Shown: one piece after another, positions 16,649 to 24,090 of the stretch
Layout of the letters: every line of letters begins with the position of its first letter
Numbering within the stretch: the stretch's first letter is position 1
Assembly: GCA_902795045.1 (NCBI GenBank)
Contig: CADBJU010000010.1
Span: forward strand, 1-54,347
Direction of reading: 5' to 3'
Length of the DNA: 54,347 nt
Source of the DNA: Oscillospiraceae bacterium
GTDB lineage: Bacteria > Bacillota > Clostridia > Oscillospirales > Oscillospiraceae
Position numbers and translations under genes: made by a program
The notes under the pieces: generated by a model
What the model was told of the DNA's origin: nothing
Database searches by the model: none
What the model saw: only the letters and a program-made list of their open reading frames with translations

Positions 16649-17311
16649 TTGGAGACCATCCAGGACCAGAAGCTGCTGGAATCCTACCTGGAAAAGCGCA
16701 GGATACGGGAGCTGTTCGGCAGCTCCATGCCGCATTTTCTCCTGCTGCGCTACTCCCCGGGGGAGCTTCTGACCACGCCCTTCTCGCCCAGCCGTTATCT
16801 GCAGTTCATTGTGGACGGCGATCTGCTTTTGTACGAGATGCCGGACGAGGAATCCACCGTCACGCTGCTGACCCACAACAACGACATCACGATCCTCGGA
16901 GACGTAGAGCTCATCGACGCCAAGTTCACCCCCTTCTTTGTGGAGGCGAAAACCACCGTCTATACCCTCGCCGTCTATCTGGAGCAGTACCGGCAACGGT
17001 TATTGAGCGACCCGGTGTTCCTGCTGCACCTGTGCCGCTGCCTTGCCAACAAGCTCAACGGTGCCGTGGTTTCCAGCCGCAGCGGCTCATTGAGGCAGCG
17101 GGTGTGCATGTCGCTTCAGAACGCGCAGTGCGGCGACGCCATCTCCAACATCGCCCGCCTGGCCCGCTCCCTCAACGTAAGCCCCCGCCAGCTGCTGCGC
17201 GTGCTCAAGGAGCTGTGCGGGGAGGGCTATCTCGAACATCCGGGCAAGGGCGTATATATCGTGCGAAAAAAGCCGGACCTTACCTATGACGACGTGCGCA
17301 GGAAGGAATAA
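16649..17311 (+). CDS. Crp/Fnr-family transcriptional regulator
   Basis: A 220-residue protein with an N-terminal cupin-like sensor domain (PGELLTTPFSPSRYLQFIVDGDL, about 35-115) and a C-terminal winged helix (about 145-210; SNIARLARSLNVSPRQLLRV is the helix-turn-helix). It lacks the Cys set for an Fnr iron-sulphur cluster and most cAMP-contact residues, so the ligand is unknown; it resembles YeiL-type members. The start is TTG at 16649 with GGAGGG six bases upstream. Divergent from the GH35 gene; two matching palindromes nearby make it the likely activator of both units. Confidence 0.88.
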   Translation: METIQDQKLLESYLEKRRIRELFGSSMPHFLLLRYSPGELLTTPFSPSRYLQFIVDGDLLLYEMPDEESTVTLLTHNNDITILGDVELIDAKFTPFFVEAKTTVYTLAVYLEQYRQRLLSDPVFLLHLCRCLANKLNGAVVSSRSGSLRQRVCMSLQNAQCGDAISNIARLARSLNVSPRQLLRVLKELCGEGYLEHPGKGVYIVRKKPDLTYDDVRRKE

Positions 17312-17373
17312 CAAGCTCAGCCGCGAAACTCTCACCCTCGCGCTGTGCATCGCCCCCTTCTTCTTTCCTGAAA

Positions 17374-17405
17374 AAAACGCTTCCGGAATTATCCGGAAGC
17401 GTTTT
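17374..17405. terminator. Bidirectional intrinsic terminator
   Basis: A 14-bp perfect stem (AAAACGCTTCCGGA with TCCGGAAGCGTTTT) and a 4-nt loop, with A and T runs on both sides, between the convergent regulator and ABC ATPase genes. Confidence 0.9.
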
Positions 17406-17416
17406 CGTTTCTTCTC

Positions 17417-18211
17417 TTACTTTGTCAGCAGCGCCTCGTCGGAGTCGATGCTCGCGCCCTTCTGGGCAAAGAGATCGATGAGCTGCTGCTTGGTGAGCTT
17501 CTTCTTCTCCTCGCCCTCGATGTCGAGGATGATGTGGCCCTCGTTCATCATGATGAGGCGGTTGCCGTGGCGGATGGCGTCCTTCATGTTGTGGGTGATC
17601 ATGAGCGTGGTGAGCTTGTGATCCTGCACGATCTGGTCCGAGAGCTCCAGGACCTTCGCGGCGGTGCCGGGGTCGAGGGCCGCGGTGTGCTCATCGAGCA
17701 GCAGGAGCTTGGGCTCGCGCAGCACCGCCATCAAAAGCGTGACCGCCTGGCGCTGGCCGCCGGAGAGCAGGCCGACCTTGGAAGTCAAACGGTCCTCAAG
17801 GCCGAGGCCGAGGATCTTCAGGCGCTCGTGGTACTCCTCGCGCTCGGCGTTCGTGACGCCCCACTTGAGCCCGCGCTTCTGACCGCGGCGGGCGGCCAGT
17901 GCCAGGTTTTCCTCGAGCTGCATGTTGGGCGCGGTGCCCATCATGGGGTCCTGGAATACGCGGCCGATGAGGTGGGCGCGCTTATGCTCCGGCAGGGCGG
18001 TGATGTCCTGGCCGTCGAGAAGGATGCGCCCCTCGTCCACGGGCCAGACGCCCGCCACCGCGTTGAGCATGGTGGACTTGCCCGCGCCGTTGCCGCCGAT
18101 GACGGTGACAAAGTCGCCGGGCTTTAAGTGCAGGCTCAGGCCGTTGAGGGCCTTTTTTTCGTTGATGGTGCCGGGATTAAAGGTTTTGGAAATGTTCTGC
18201 AGATCAAGCAT
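17417..18211 (-). CDS. ABC transporter ATPase (TrpZ-like)
   Basis: A 264-residue ABC ATPase: Walker A GGNGAGKST near 40, Q-loop FQDPMMGTAPNM, signature LLSGGQRQAV, Walker B LLLLDEHTAALD and switch His in MITHNM. I start at ATG 18211, in the usual MLDLQNISKTFNPG context; the frame upstream overlaps the permease. It overlaps the permease gene by 8 bp. With a PF04392-like binding protein and a LIV/ribose-type permease this is the TrpXYZ-type importer known for aromatic amino acids in Firmicutes. Confidence 0.9.
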   Translation of the reverse strand: MLDLQNISKTFNPGTINEKKALNGLSLHLKPGDFVTVIGGNGAGKSTMLNAVAGVWPVDEGRILLDGQDITALPEHKRAHLIGRVFQDPMMGTAPNMQLEENLALAARRGQKRGLKWGVTNAEREEYHERLKILGLGLEDRLTSKVGLLSGGQRQAVTLLMAVLREPKLLLLDEHTAALDPGTAAKVLELSDQIVQDHKLTTLMITHNMKDAIRHGNRLIMMNEGHIILDIEGEEKKKLTKQQLIDLFAQKGASIDSDEALLTK

Positions 18212-19160
18212 CGCTTCCGGCCCCCTTCCTCCTGAGCTTGGCAAAGGAGCTCTTCTTCTGGCCGCGCAGGTAGGGCACCGCGAGGAACAGCGCAACAACG
18301 ATGGCGGTAAAGAGCTTGAGATCGTTGGAGTTGAGCTTGAGCCAGAGGACGATGACGATGACGAGATAGTACACGATGCCGCCCACGACCGTAAAGCTCA
18401 GCGTGCCGTAGAAGTTGAGGTGCTTGCCGAGGATCGCGCCGCCCACCACCTCGCCGATGATGACGGCGGCAAGGCCGATAACGATGGCGCCGCGGCCCAT
18501 GTTGATATCCGCAAAGCCCTGGTACTGGGCAAGCAGGCCGCCGGAGAGGGCGACGATGCCGTTGGAGAGCGACAGGCCCAGCACCTTCATGTTGTCGATG
18601 TTGATGCCGAGGGCGCGGCTCATGGCGGGATTATTGCCGGTGGCGCGGATGGCGGAGCCCTGCTCGGTGCCGAAGTACCAGTACATCACGGAAACCAGCG
18701 CGAGGGCGATGATGATGCCCGTCAGGATCGCGGCGGGGATGTTGCGCGAGGAGAGCAGCAGATGGTATTTATCCACGCTGACGGCCTTGTTGGCCGCCAT
18801 GCCCATAATATGCAGATTGATGGAGTAGAGGGAAAACTGGGTCAGGATACCGGCGAGGATCGCGGGGATGCCGAGCTTCGTGTGCAGTACGCCGGTCACG
18901 AAACCCGCGAGCAGTCCCGCCAGCATGGCCATCAGCAGCGCCGCCCATGCGGGCCAGCCCGCGAGGATCAGCATGACGGTCACGGCGCCGCCCGTGGTGA
19001 ACGAGCCGTCCACCGTCAGGTCCGCCACATCCAGCAGGCGGAAGGTGATGTAGATGCCCAGGGCCATGATGCCCCAGATGATGCCCTGGGACACGCCGCC
19101 GGGCATGTTGCGGAAAAGCTTCAGGACGTTCAGAGAAGCGAAGTAGCTTGTTAAAGTCAC
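18204..19160 (-). CDS. ABC transporter permease (TrpY-like)
   Basis: A 318-residue integral membrane protein of the BPD_transp_2 family with about nine hydrophobic segments (for example LLMAMLAGLLAGFVTGVL and AIVIGLAAVIIGEVVGGAIL). The start is probably GTG 19160, six bases after GAGGTG; a GTG nine bases earlier (19169) is possible. It carries substrate across the membrane with the ATPase downstream. The middle gene of a three-gene operon; ends in a basic tail (LRRKGAG). Confidence 0.85.
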   Translation of the reverse strand: MTLTSYFASLNVLKLFRNMPGGVSQGIIWGIMALGIYITFRLLDVADLTVDGSFTTGGAVTVMLILAGWPAWAALLMAMLAGLLAGFVTGVLHTKLGIPAILAGILTQFSLYSINLHIMGMAANKAVSVDKYHLLLSSRNIPAAILTGIIIALALVSVMYWYFGTEQGSAIRATGNNPAMSRALGINIDNMKVLGLSLSNGIVALSGGLLAQYQGFADINMGRGAIVIGLAAVIIGEVVGGAILGKHLNFYGTLSFTVVGGIVYYLVIVIVLWLKLNSNDLKLFTAIVVALFLAVPYLRGQKKSSFAKLRRKGAGSDA

Positions 19161-19179
19161 AGAATACACCTCAGTTGAT

Positions 19180-19206
19180 GCCCCGGCAGGATAATCCCGC
19201 CGGGGC
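19180..19206 (-). repeat. Intercistronic hairpin
   Basis: GCCCCGGC and GCCGGGGC with an 11-nt loop, between binding-protein and permease genes, without a U-tract. Likely stabilises the upstream mRNA so that the binding protein is made in excess. Confidence 0.6.
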
Positions 19207-19229
19207 GTTGATTACAGGGGACTTAGAAA

Positions 19230-20180
19230 TTACTCTGCAATGGCCTCGTAGGCTTCGGGAACGGTGATGCCGAGAATGTCGCAGTTGGTCTTGTTGAACT
19301 TCTTGGCGAAGGGAGCGTACTCGATCTCCATGGTGGAGACATCGGCGCCCTCGGAGAGGATCTTCGCGGCCATCTCACCGGTGACGGTGCCGAGATCGTA
19401 GTAGGAGATGGACAGGGTGGCCACGCCGCAGCCCGCGCAGAGGTTTTCCTCACCGGCAACGATGGGGACCTTCTTGGACAGGGCGACGTTGTTGATCAGC
19501 TCCGCGTTGGAGGCGGCGGTGTTGTCGGTGGGGATGTAGAGAACGTCGCAGTCGTCGCAGGCGTTGTTGGTGACGGCGGAGACATCGTTGGAGTCAGCAA
19601 AGGTGAAGTCTGTGACCTTATAGCCCATCTCTTCAAGGACGGGGCGGATCTCATCGGCCTGGAACTTGGAGTTGGGCTCGCCGGAGCAGTAGAGCAGGCC
19701 GACATTTTTGACGTCAGGGAAAAGCTCGTTGACAACGGCGGCAAGCTCGGCGGCGGGGACGCCGTCGGAGGTGCCGGAGATGTTGGTGCCGGTGCTGCCC
19801 TTCCAGTCGTCGATATCAAGTGCGGAGGCATAGTCGGTAACGGAGGTGCCGAGCACGGGGATCTTGTTGGTGGCAGCCTGGGCGGCCAGCAGGGCGGGGG
19901 TGGCGTTGGCCATGATCAGGTCGACCTCGTCGGACACAAACTGGTTGCAGATGACCGAGCAGGTGGCGGAGTCGCCGGAGGCGTTCTGTTCGACAAAGCT
20001 GACCTTGTCGCCGAGGGCCTTGGTCAGGGCGTCTTTAAAGCCCTTGGTAGCAGCGTCGAGGGCGGGGTGCTGCACGAGCTGGCAGATGCCGACGGTGTAG
20101 GAATCGGCGGCAAAGGCAGAGGGAGCCGCCAGCGTAAAGACCATGGTCAGTGCGAGAACGAGAGTGAGGATCTTTTTCAT
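19230..20180 (-). CDS. ABC transporter substrate-binding protein (TrpX-like)
   Basis: A 316-residue secreted binding protein. A signal peptide (MKKILTLVLALTMVFTLAAP, ending AFAADS) is followed by the PF04392-type fold: YTVGICQLVQHPALDAATKG, a QFVSDEVDLIMANATPALLA loop and VGLLYCSGEPNSK. The signal peptide has no lipobox Cys. This family's known cargo in Firmicutes includes tryptophan (TrpXYZ). The tyrosine-coded leader upstream suggests tyrosine here, but this is inferred from regulation, not from binding residues. The start at ATG 20180 has AAAGGAGAT upstream. Confidence 0.88.
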   Translation of the reverse strand: MKKILTLVLALTMVFTLAAPSAFAADSYTVGICQLVQHPALDAATKGFKDALTKALGDKVSFVEQNASGDSATCSVICNQFVSDEVDLIMANATPALLAAQAATNKIPVLGTSVTDYASALDIDDWKGSTGTNISGTSDGVPAAELAAVVNELFPDVKNVGLLYCSGEPNSKFQADEIRPVLEEMGYKVTDFTFADSNDVSAVTNNACDDCDVLYIPTDNTAASNAELINNVALSKKVPIVAGEENLCAGCGVATLSISYYDLGTVTGEMAAKILSEGADVSTMEIEYAPFAKKFNKTNCDILGITVPEAYEAIAE

Positions 20181-20248
20181 GTTCGTGATCTCCTTTATTT
20201 TCGTTTTTTTGCTTTCATCCGTGGGAAGTGCGTTTATCACCCCAAAAG

Positions 20249-20279
20249 AAAAAAACCGCTCAGACAGCAGTCTGTGCGG
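20249..20279 (-). terminator. Attenuator terminator (3:4 helix)
   Basis: On the minus strand CCGCACAGAC (20279-20270), loop TGCT, GTCTGAGCGG (20265-20256), then seven T. A strong intrinsic terminator 69 nt before the binding-protein start codon and downstream of the Tyr-rich leader, so transcription must pass it to express the transporter. Confidence 0.88.
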
Positions 20280-20353
20280 CGCGTTGTCGGTTATCGAAGC
20301 CTGACCAAACGTTTTCTTGCAGCACAAACCGCTATTACCGAAAGCGATAATAG
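20256..20353 (-). promoter_or_regulatory. Tyrosine ribosome-mediated attenuator
   Basis: Three mutually exclusive helices can be drawn on the minus-strand RNA. 1:2 is CTATTATCG (20353-20345, over Tyr codons 15-16) with CGGTAATAG (20340-20332), nine pairs with one wobble. 2:3 is 14 continuous pairs, three of them wobble, between 20335-20322 and 20277-20264. 3:4 is the terminator. A ribosome stalled on Tyr codons would melt 1:2, free arm 2 to form the antiterminator and allow transporter expression; a ribosome at the stop codon would cover arm 2 and permit termination. This is trp-operon logic with tyrosine. Confidence 0.8.
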
Positions 20354-20394
20354 GAATAATAGCTGTATGCGTATGCAATGCGGCGTCCGGTCAT
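20335..20394 (-). CDS. Tyrosine-rich leader peptide
   Basis: A 19-residue frame, MTGRRIAYAYSYYSYYRFR, ending in TAA-TAG. Six of residues 8-16 are tyrosine (two TAC, four TAT) and one Phe follows. AGGAG lies eight bases before the ATG. It starts about 24 nt after the predicted transcription start and ends at the arm-2 sequence of the attenuator. Its role is to let the translating ribosome sense charged tRNA-Tyr; the peptide itself probably has no function. Confidence 0.82.
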   Translation of the reverse strand: MTGRRIAYAYSYYSYYRFR

Positions 20395-20423
20395 GACAGC
20401 GTCTCCTCTCTGGTGATGGCTGT

Positions 20424-20452
20424 ACTTTAGCACTTTTTGGCGCTAAAGTCAA
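20424..20452 (-). promoter_or_regulatory. Promoter of the transporter operon with overlapping inverted repeat
   Basis: On the minus strand TTGACT (20452-20447), 17-bp spacer, TAAAGT (20429-20424). A perfect 8-bp inverted repeat, ACTTTAGC/GCTAAAGT (20424-20431, 20442-20449), covers the -10 box and most of the -35 box and may be a repressor site. Confidence 0.6.
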
Positions 20453-20531
20453 TGCCGTTTTCCAGGCTCTCTGTCATTTCGGTAAAAAGCAACAGGAAGC
20501 GGTGGAACCTTGAAACTTCTTTTGTGAAAAT

Positions 20532-20561
20532 TTGAAGTTTTTTCGTTTTCGTGTGTATGAT
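20532..20561 (+). promoter_or_regulatory. Promoter for the LCP gene
   Basis: TTGAAG (20532-20537), 18-bp spacer, TATGAT (20556-20561), about 100 bp upstream of the LCP start codon. Faces away from the transporter promoter. Confidence 0.5.
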
Positions 20562-20667
20562 TTCCCGGCGTGCGGGAAATACTCCCGAGTGAATGGAAAC
20601 ACGGCTCGGCAAGGCCGCGTGATAATACAAAAAACGTCTCGCTCACGGCGGACGGAAAGGCGGGAGT

Positions 20668-21939
20668 ATGGACAAGAAGAAATGGCTGCGGCGGATCACG
20701 ATCATCGGCGGCAGCGCGGCAGCGGCGGTCGCCGCGACGGTGGGGGCGTATTTTCTCTGGGAAAAGCCGCCGGAGACCGTCACAGGAAACCCGGTGCTGA
20801 CGGAGGTAAACCAGCCCCAGCCCTCGGCCGAGGCTCCGTCCTCCCCCACCGCCGTTCCCACGCCGACGCCGGACCGGGGCACCGCCTTTGAGACCGAGCG
20901 GCAGGACGGGGTCTACACCATTTTACTTGCCGGAAGCGACGACGGGACCGGCAACACCGACACCATCATGGTCGGCAAGCTCGACACCGTGCGGCACACC
21001 GCAAGCTTCGTGAGCCTGCCGCGCGACACGCTCATCAATGTGGACACGCCCATCCGCAAATTAAACAGCGTATACTGGACGGCAATATACAGCGGTGCCG
21101 ACGGCAGCGAGGCGTTAAGGCGGCACGTGAAGAAGCTCACGGGCTTTGACGTGGACTGCTACGCGGTCATCAGCCTCGAGGCCTTCGAGCAGGCGGTGGA
21201 CGCTCTGGGGGGCATCTGGTACGATGTGCCCCAGCGCATGTACTACGAGGACGGGCCGGTCATCGACCTGGAGCCGGGCTATCAGCTCTTAAACGGCGAG
21301 CAGTGCATGTGGCTGTGCCGCTTCCGCAGCGGCTATGTCAACGGCGACCTCGACCGCATCAAGGTCCAGCACGATTTCCTCAAGGCTGCGGCGGATCAGT
21401 TCCTGCAGCTCGGCAGCATCCCGAACATCCCCCAAGTGGTGCAGATCCTGGCGGAGAATATGGACACCAACATGTCTGCCTCCAACATGGCCTGGTTTGC
21501 AAGACAGCTCCTGCGCTGCCGCAGCGAGGACATCCGCTTCTACACTGCGCCGAACACCCCGTCCTATGTCCACGATCTGAGCTATACCTTCCTCGATCTC
21601 TATAACTGGATCCAGATGATCAACGACGATCTCAACCCCAACGCCCAGCCCGTGAGCGAGGGACAGCTGGACCTGGTGTATCTGCGCGGCGGAGAGGTCT
21701 GCTGCACGACCACCATCCAGGGCATCTCCTACTTTTCTCTCGGCAGGCGCACGGAGCCGGAGGAGGAAAAGGAGGAAATCTATGCCGAGGAACTCATCGA
21801 AGAGCCGGAGGAGGAAGCCCCGCCCGCGCCGGAGGAATGGATCACCGGCACCCCCGGCAATAAGAGCGACGCGGCTCCGCCGCCCTTCGCCATGCCGACG
21901 GACGACGACTGGCTGACGGAGCTAAAGAGCGCGGGGTAA
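20668..21939 (+). CDS. LytR-CpsA-Psr (LCP) family protein
   Basis: A 423-residue membrane-anchored LCP protein; such enzymes transfer polyprenyl-linked glycopolymers to peptidoglycan outside the cell. A basic N-terminus and one transmembrane segment (IIGGSAAAAVAATVGAYFLW) precede a Pro-rich linker and the LCP core from about residue 75: ILLAGSDDGTGNTDTIMVG, SLPRDTLINV and WLCRFRSG with YVNGDLDRIKVQHDFL hold the family's Asp and Arg residues. The last 70 residues are Glu/Pro-rich and probably disordered. ATG 20668 follows GGCGGGAG. Stands alone; a downstream repeat separates it from GH5. Confidence 0.88.
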   Translation: MDKKKWLRRITIIGGSAAAAVAATVGAYFLWEKPPETVTGNPVLTEVNQPQPSAEAPSSPTAVPTPTPDRGTAFETERQDGVYTILLAGSDDGTGNTDTIMVGKLDTVRHTASFVSLPRDTLINVDTPIRKLNSVYWTAIYSGADGSEALRRHVKKLTGFDVDCYAVISLEAFEQAVDALGGIWYDVPQRMYYEDGPVIDLEPGYQLLNGEQCMWLCRFRSGYVNGDLDRIKVQHDFLKAAADQFLQLGSIPNIPQVVQILAENMDTNMSASNMAWFARQLLRCRSEDIRFYTAPNTPSYVHDLSYTFLDLYNWIQMINDDLNPNAQPVSEGQLDLVYLRGGEVCCTTTIQGISYFSLGRRTEPEEEKEEIYAEELIEEPEEEAPPAPEEWITGTPGNKSDAAPPPFAMPTDDDWLTELKSAG

Positions 21940-21946
21940 ATAAGAA

Positions 21947-22189
21947 GGACGCGTTGCAAAACACATTTTATATGCGTTACGCGTAGGGGCCGACGCCCTC
22001 GGCGGCCCGGCAGTGAAATCTCAACAATTGCATGTATCCCCGGCAAATTCGCAACGTTTGTGCCCATTTGCCGGGGATTTCTGCATAATTTCAAGCTGTT
22101 CCGCGCGGGCCGCCGAGGGCGTCGGCCCCTACAATGATATGAGAGTTTTTACGATAAACAAGGCTATAACATCATTTTGCAACGCGTCC
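21947..22189. repeat. Outer inverted-repeat element
   Basis: A perfect 15-bp inverted repeat, GGACGCGTTGCAAAA at 21947-21961 and TTTTGCAACGCGTCC at 22175-22189, brackets the inner type B element. The arrangement suggests one mobile palindrome inserted inside another. It occupies the convergent gap between the LCP and GH5 genes. Confidence 0.75.
21983..22132. repeat. Palindromic repeat type B, copy 1
   Basis: The first 27 nt (21983-22009, beginning GTAGGGGCCGACGCCC) are exactly inverted at 22106-22132. Inside is a further perfect 13-bp inverted repeat, ATCCCCGGCAAAT/ATTTGCCGGGGAT (22036-22048, 22066-22078). The same 27-nt end recurs at 53158-53184. Confidence 0.85.
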
Positions 22190-22191
22190 GT

Positions 22192-23139
22192 TTACAGCAG
22201 CGTCAGCAGCTCATCTCTCACGCCGTCCATGCGTTCGTCGATCAGGCCGAAATCCATCTGCTTCCAGCTCCACATGGCGTGGGCGATGCCGTGGCGTGCA
22301 AAGACCTTGTGCAGGTCGCGGAACCACTTGACCGCTTCCTCGGGCGGCACCACGTCGATGACGCCGAACTCGCCGCAGTAGAGCTCGCAGTGCTCCTTTT
22401 CCGCCTTCTCAATGGCGGGGGCCAGGAAGTCCTCAAACCACGCCTCGCTCGCGCCGCAGTCGGCGTAGGCGCAGCGCTTGTCCTGCAGCTCCGGCATCCA
22501 GTAGGCGCCCTGGTGGGTGAAGGCATGGGGCTCATAGAAATGGAAGTTGTAGACCATTTTGTCGTCGTAGGGCGCGTCCAGCTCGGGGACGGTCCTGGCG
22601 CTGTTCCAGTTGTAGCTGCCGAGCAGAATGATCGTGTCCGGCGCGTAGACGCGGATGCGGCGCACACACTCACGGGAGATGCGCTTCCAGGCGGGGAGAA
22701 AGCGCGCCTCGGTCACCTCGTTGAGAAGCTCAAAAGCCACGCGGTCGGGCATGCCGCCAAACCACTCCGCGAGTGTTTCCCAGATGTCATAGAAGCGTTC
22801 CTGATAGCTCTCGCTCTCGAAGAAGCCCGCCTCTTTTTCGCCCGCGTCAAAGGAGTATCCGGGCGTCTTATGCAGGTCGAGCACCGCCCTGAGGCCGTAC
22901 TTATCGCAGAGCGCAAGCGCCGCGTCGATGCGTCCGAGACCGTCCGGGCGCATGGTGCCGTCCGGGTTCTGGATGACGTTATAGTCGATGGGAATACGGA
23001 CATGGTCAAAGCCCAGAGCGGCGATCTTCTCAAAATCCGCCTCGGTGATGAAATTGTTCAGGCGCTCCTCCGAGTAATCGCACTGGGAAAACCAGCCGCC
23101 GAGGTTCACGCCCTTCTGAAAACCGAGCTCTTTTAACAT
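22192..23139 (-). CDS. GH5 endoglucanase-like glycosidase
   Basis: A 315-residue GH5 (cellulase family) enzyme with a single TIM barrel. Catalytic acid/base Glu141 is in AFELLNEVTEA and nucleophile Glu257 in LYCGEFGV; RIPIDYN and YNFHFYEPH are further conserved stretches. No signal peptide, so it should cut imported beta-glucan oligomers inside the cell. It follows the sugar ABC permeases, separated by a terminator-like hairpin; the neighbouring phosphorylase would take its products. ATG 23139 with GGAAAGGA upstream. Mannan or xyloglucan oligomers are alternative substrates. Confidence 0.88.
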   Translation of the reverse strand: MLKELGFQKGVNLGGWFSQCDYSEERLNNFITEADFEKIAALGFDHVRIPIDYNVIQNPDGTMRPDGLGRIDAALALCDKYGLRAVLDLHKTPGYSFDAGEKEAGFFESESYQERFYDIWETLAEWFGGMPDRVAFELLNEVTEARFLPAWKRISRECVRRIRVYAPDTIILLGSYNWNSARTVPELDAPYDDKMVYNFHFYEPHAFTHQGAYWMPELQDKRCAYADCGASEAWFEDFLAPAIEKAEKEHCELYCGEFGVIDVVPPEEAVKWFRDLHKVFARHGIAHAMWSWKQMDFGLIDERMDGVRDELLTLL

Positions 23140-23154
23140 GGTGATTTCCTTTCC

Positions 23155-23186
23155 AAAAACGGCCCTCCCTGCGGAGAGCCGTTTTT
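23155..23186 (-). terminator. Intrinsic terminator between permease and GH5
   Basis: AAAAACGGC/GCCGTTTTT stem with an inner CTCC/GGAG helix and CTGC loop; T-run on the minus strand. Likely reduces read-through from the transporter operon into GH5. Confidence 0.75.
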
Positions 23187-23205
23187 ATATGTATTTGTTG
23201 TTGTA

Positions 23206-24078
23206 TTATCCCTTCACAGAGCCGGCGGTGACGCCCTTGATGATGGACTTGGAGAGGATGATGTACACGATCAGCACCGGCAGGATGGCGAGCAGGATAA
23301 ACATGTACACCTTGCCCATATCGAACTTGGAGTAGTCTGCGGAACGAAGCTGGGCGATCATGATAGGCACGGTCTTCTTCTCCGCCTTGGTCAGCAGCAG
23401 GGAGGGCAGGAAGTAGTTGTTCCAGGACTGGACGAAGGAGAAGATGAGCTGCACAGCCAGCGCGGGCTTGAGCATGGGGAGGATGATGGTGTTGAAGGTG
23501 CGGAACTCTCCGCAGCCGTCCACGCGGGCCGCGTCCACGATCTCCATGGGGAGGTTGGACTCCATGTACTGCTTGATGTAGAAGAACACGATCGGGGCTG
23601 CCATGCCGGGCAGGATCAGAACCAGGTAGTTGTTCGTGAGACCGAACTTGTAGCACAGCTGCACAAAGCCGGAGGCCGACACCTGGGTGGGGATGACCAT
23701 GATGGCCATGATGAAGGCGAACAGGAACTTCTTGCCCTTGAAGTCATAGGCCTGGAAGCCGTAGGCGGTGAGAGCGGAGAAGTAAGTGGTGAGGATGGCG
23801 GTCAGGCTTGCGATGATAAAGCTGTTCAAAAGGCCGCGGGGGATATTGATGGAGCTGTCTGTCCAGGCGTTTTTGAAGTTTTCCAGCATATGCCCGCCGG
23901 GGATGAGCGTGAAGCCCGCCTGGAGCTGGCCGTTGGAGCGGCTGGCGTTGATGAACAGCATATAGAAGGAGAACAGGCACAGGATCGACAGGAAGATCAG
24001 GATGGCATAGACGAGGATCCTGAGCAGCGTCAGCTGCACGACGGCCTTGCGGGCCTCTTTCGGTGTTTTGGCATTCAT
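23206..24078 (-). CDS. Sugar ABC transporter permease (MalG-type)
   Basis: A 290-residue carbohydrate-uptake (CUT1) permease with six transmembrane segments. The EAA loop is visible as PMEIVDAARVDGCGEFRTFNTIILPMLKPALAVQ. It pairs with the permease 12 bp upstream. It ends GVTAGSVKG, as usual for MalG relatives. No dedicated ATPase gene is present, as is typical for CUT1 systems that share an MsmK-type ATPase encoded elsewhere. Confidence 0.92.
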   Translation of the reverse strand: MNAKTPKEARKAVVQLTLLRILVYAILIFLSILCLFSFYMLFINASRSNGQLQAGFTLIPGGHMLENFKNAWTDSSINIPRGLLNSFIIASLTAILTTYFSALTAYGFQAYDFKGKKFLFAFIMAIMVIPTQVSASGFVQLCYKFGLTNNYLVLILPGMAAPIVFFYIKQYMESNLPMEIVDAARVDGCGEFRTFNTIILPMLKPALAVQLIFSFVQSWNNYFLPSLLLTKAEKKTVPIMIAQLRSADYSKFDMGKVYMFILLAILPVLIVYIILSKSIIKGVTAGSVKG

Positions 24079-24090
24079 GGTCGTTCCTCC

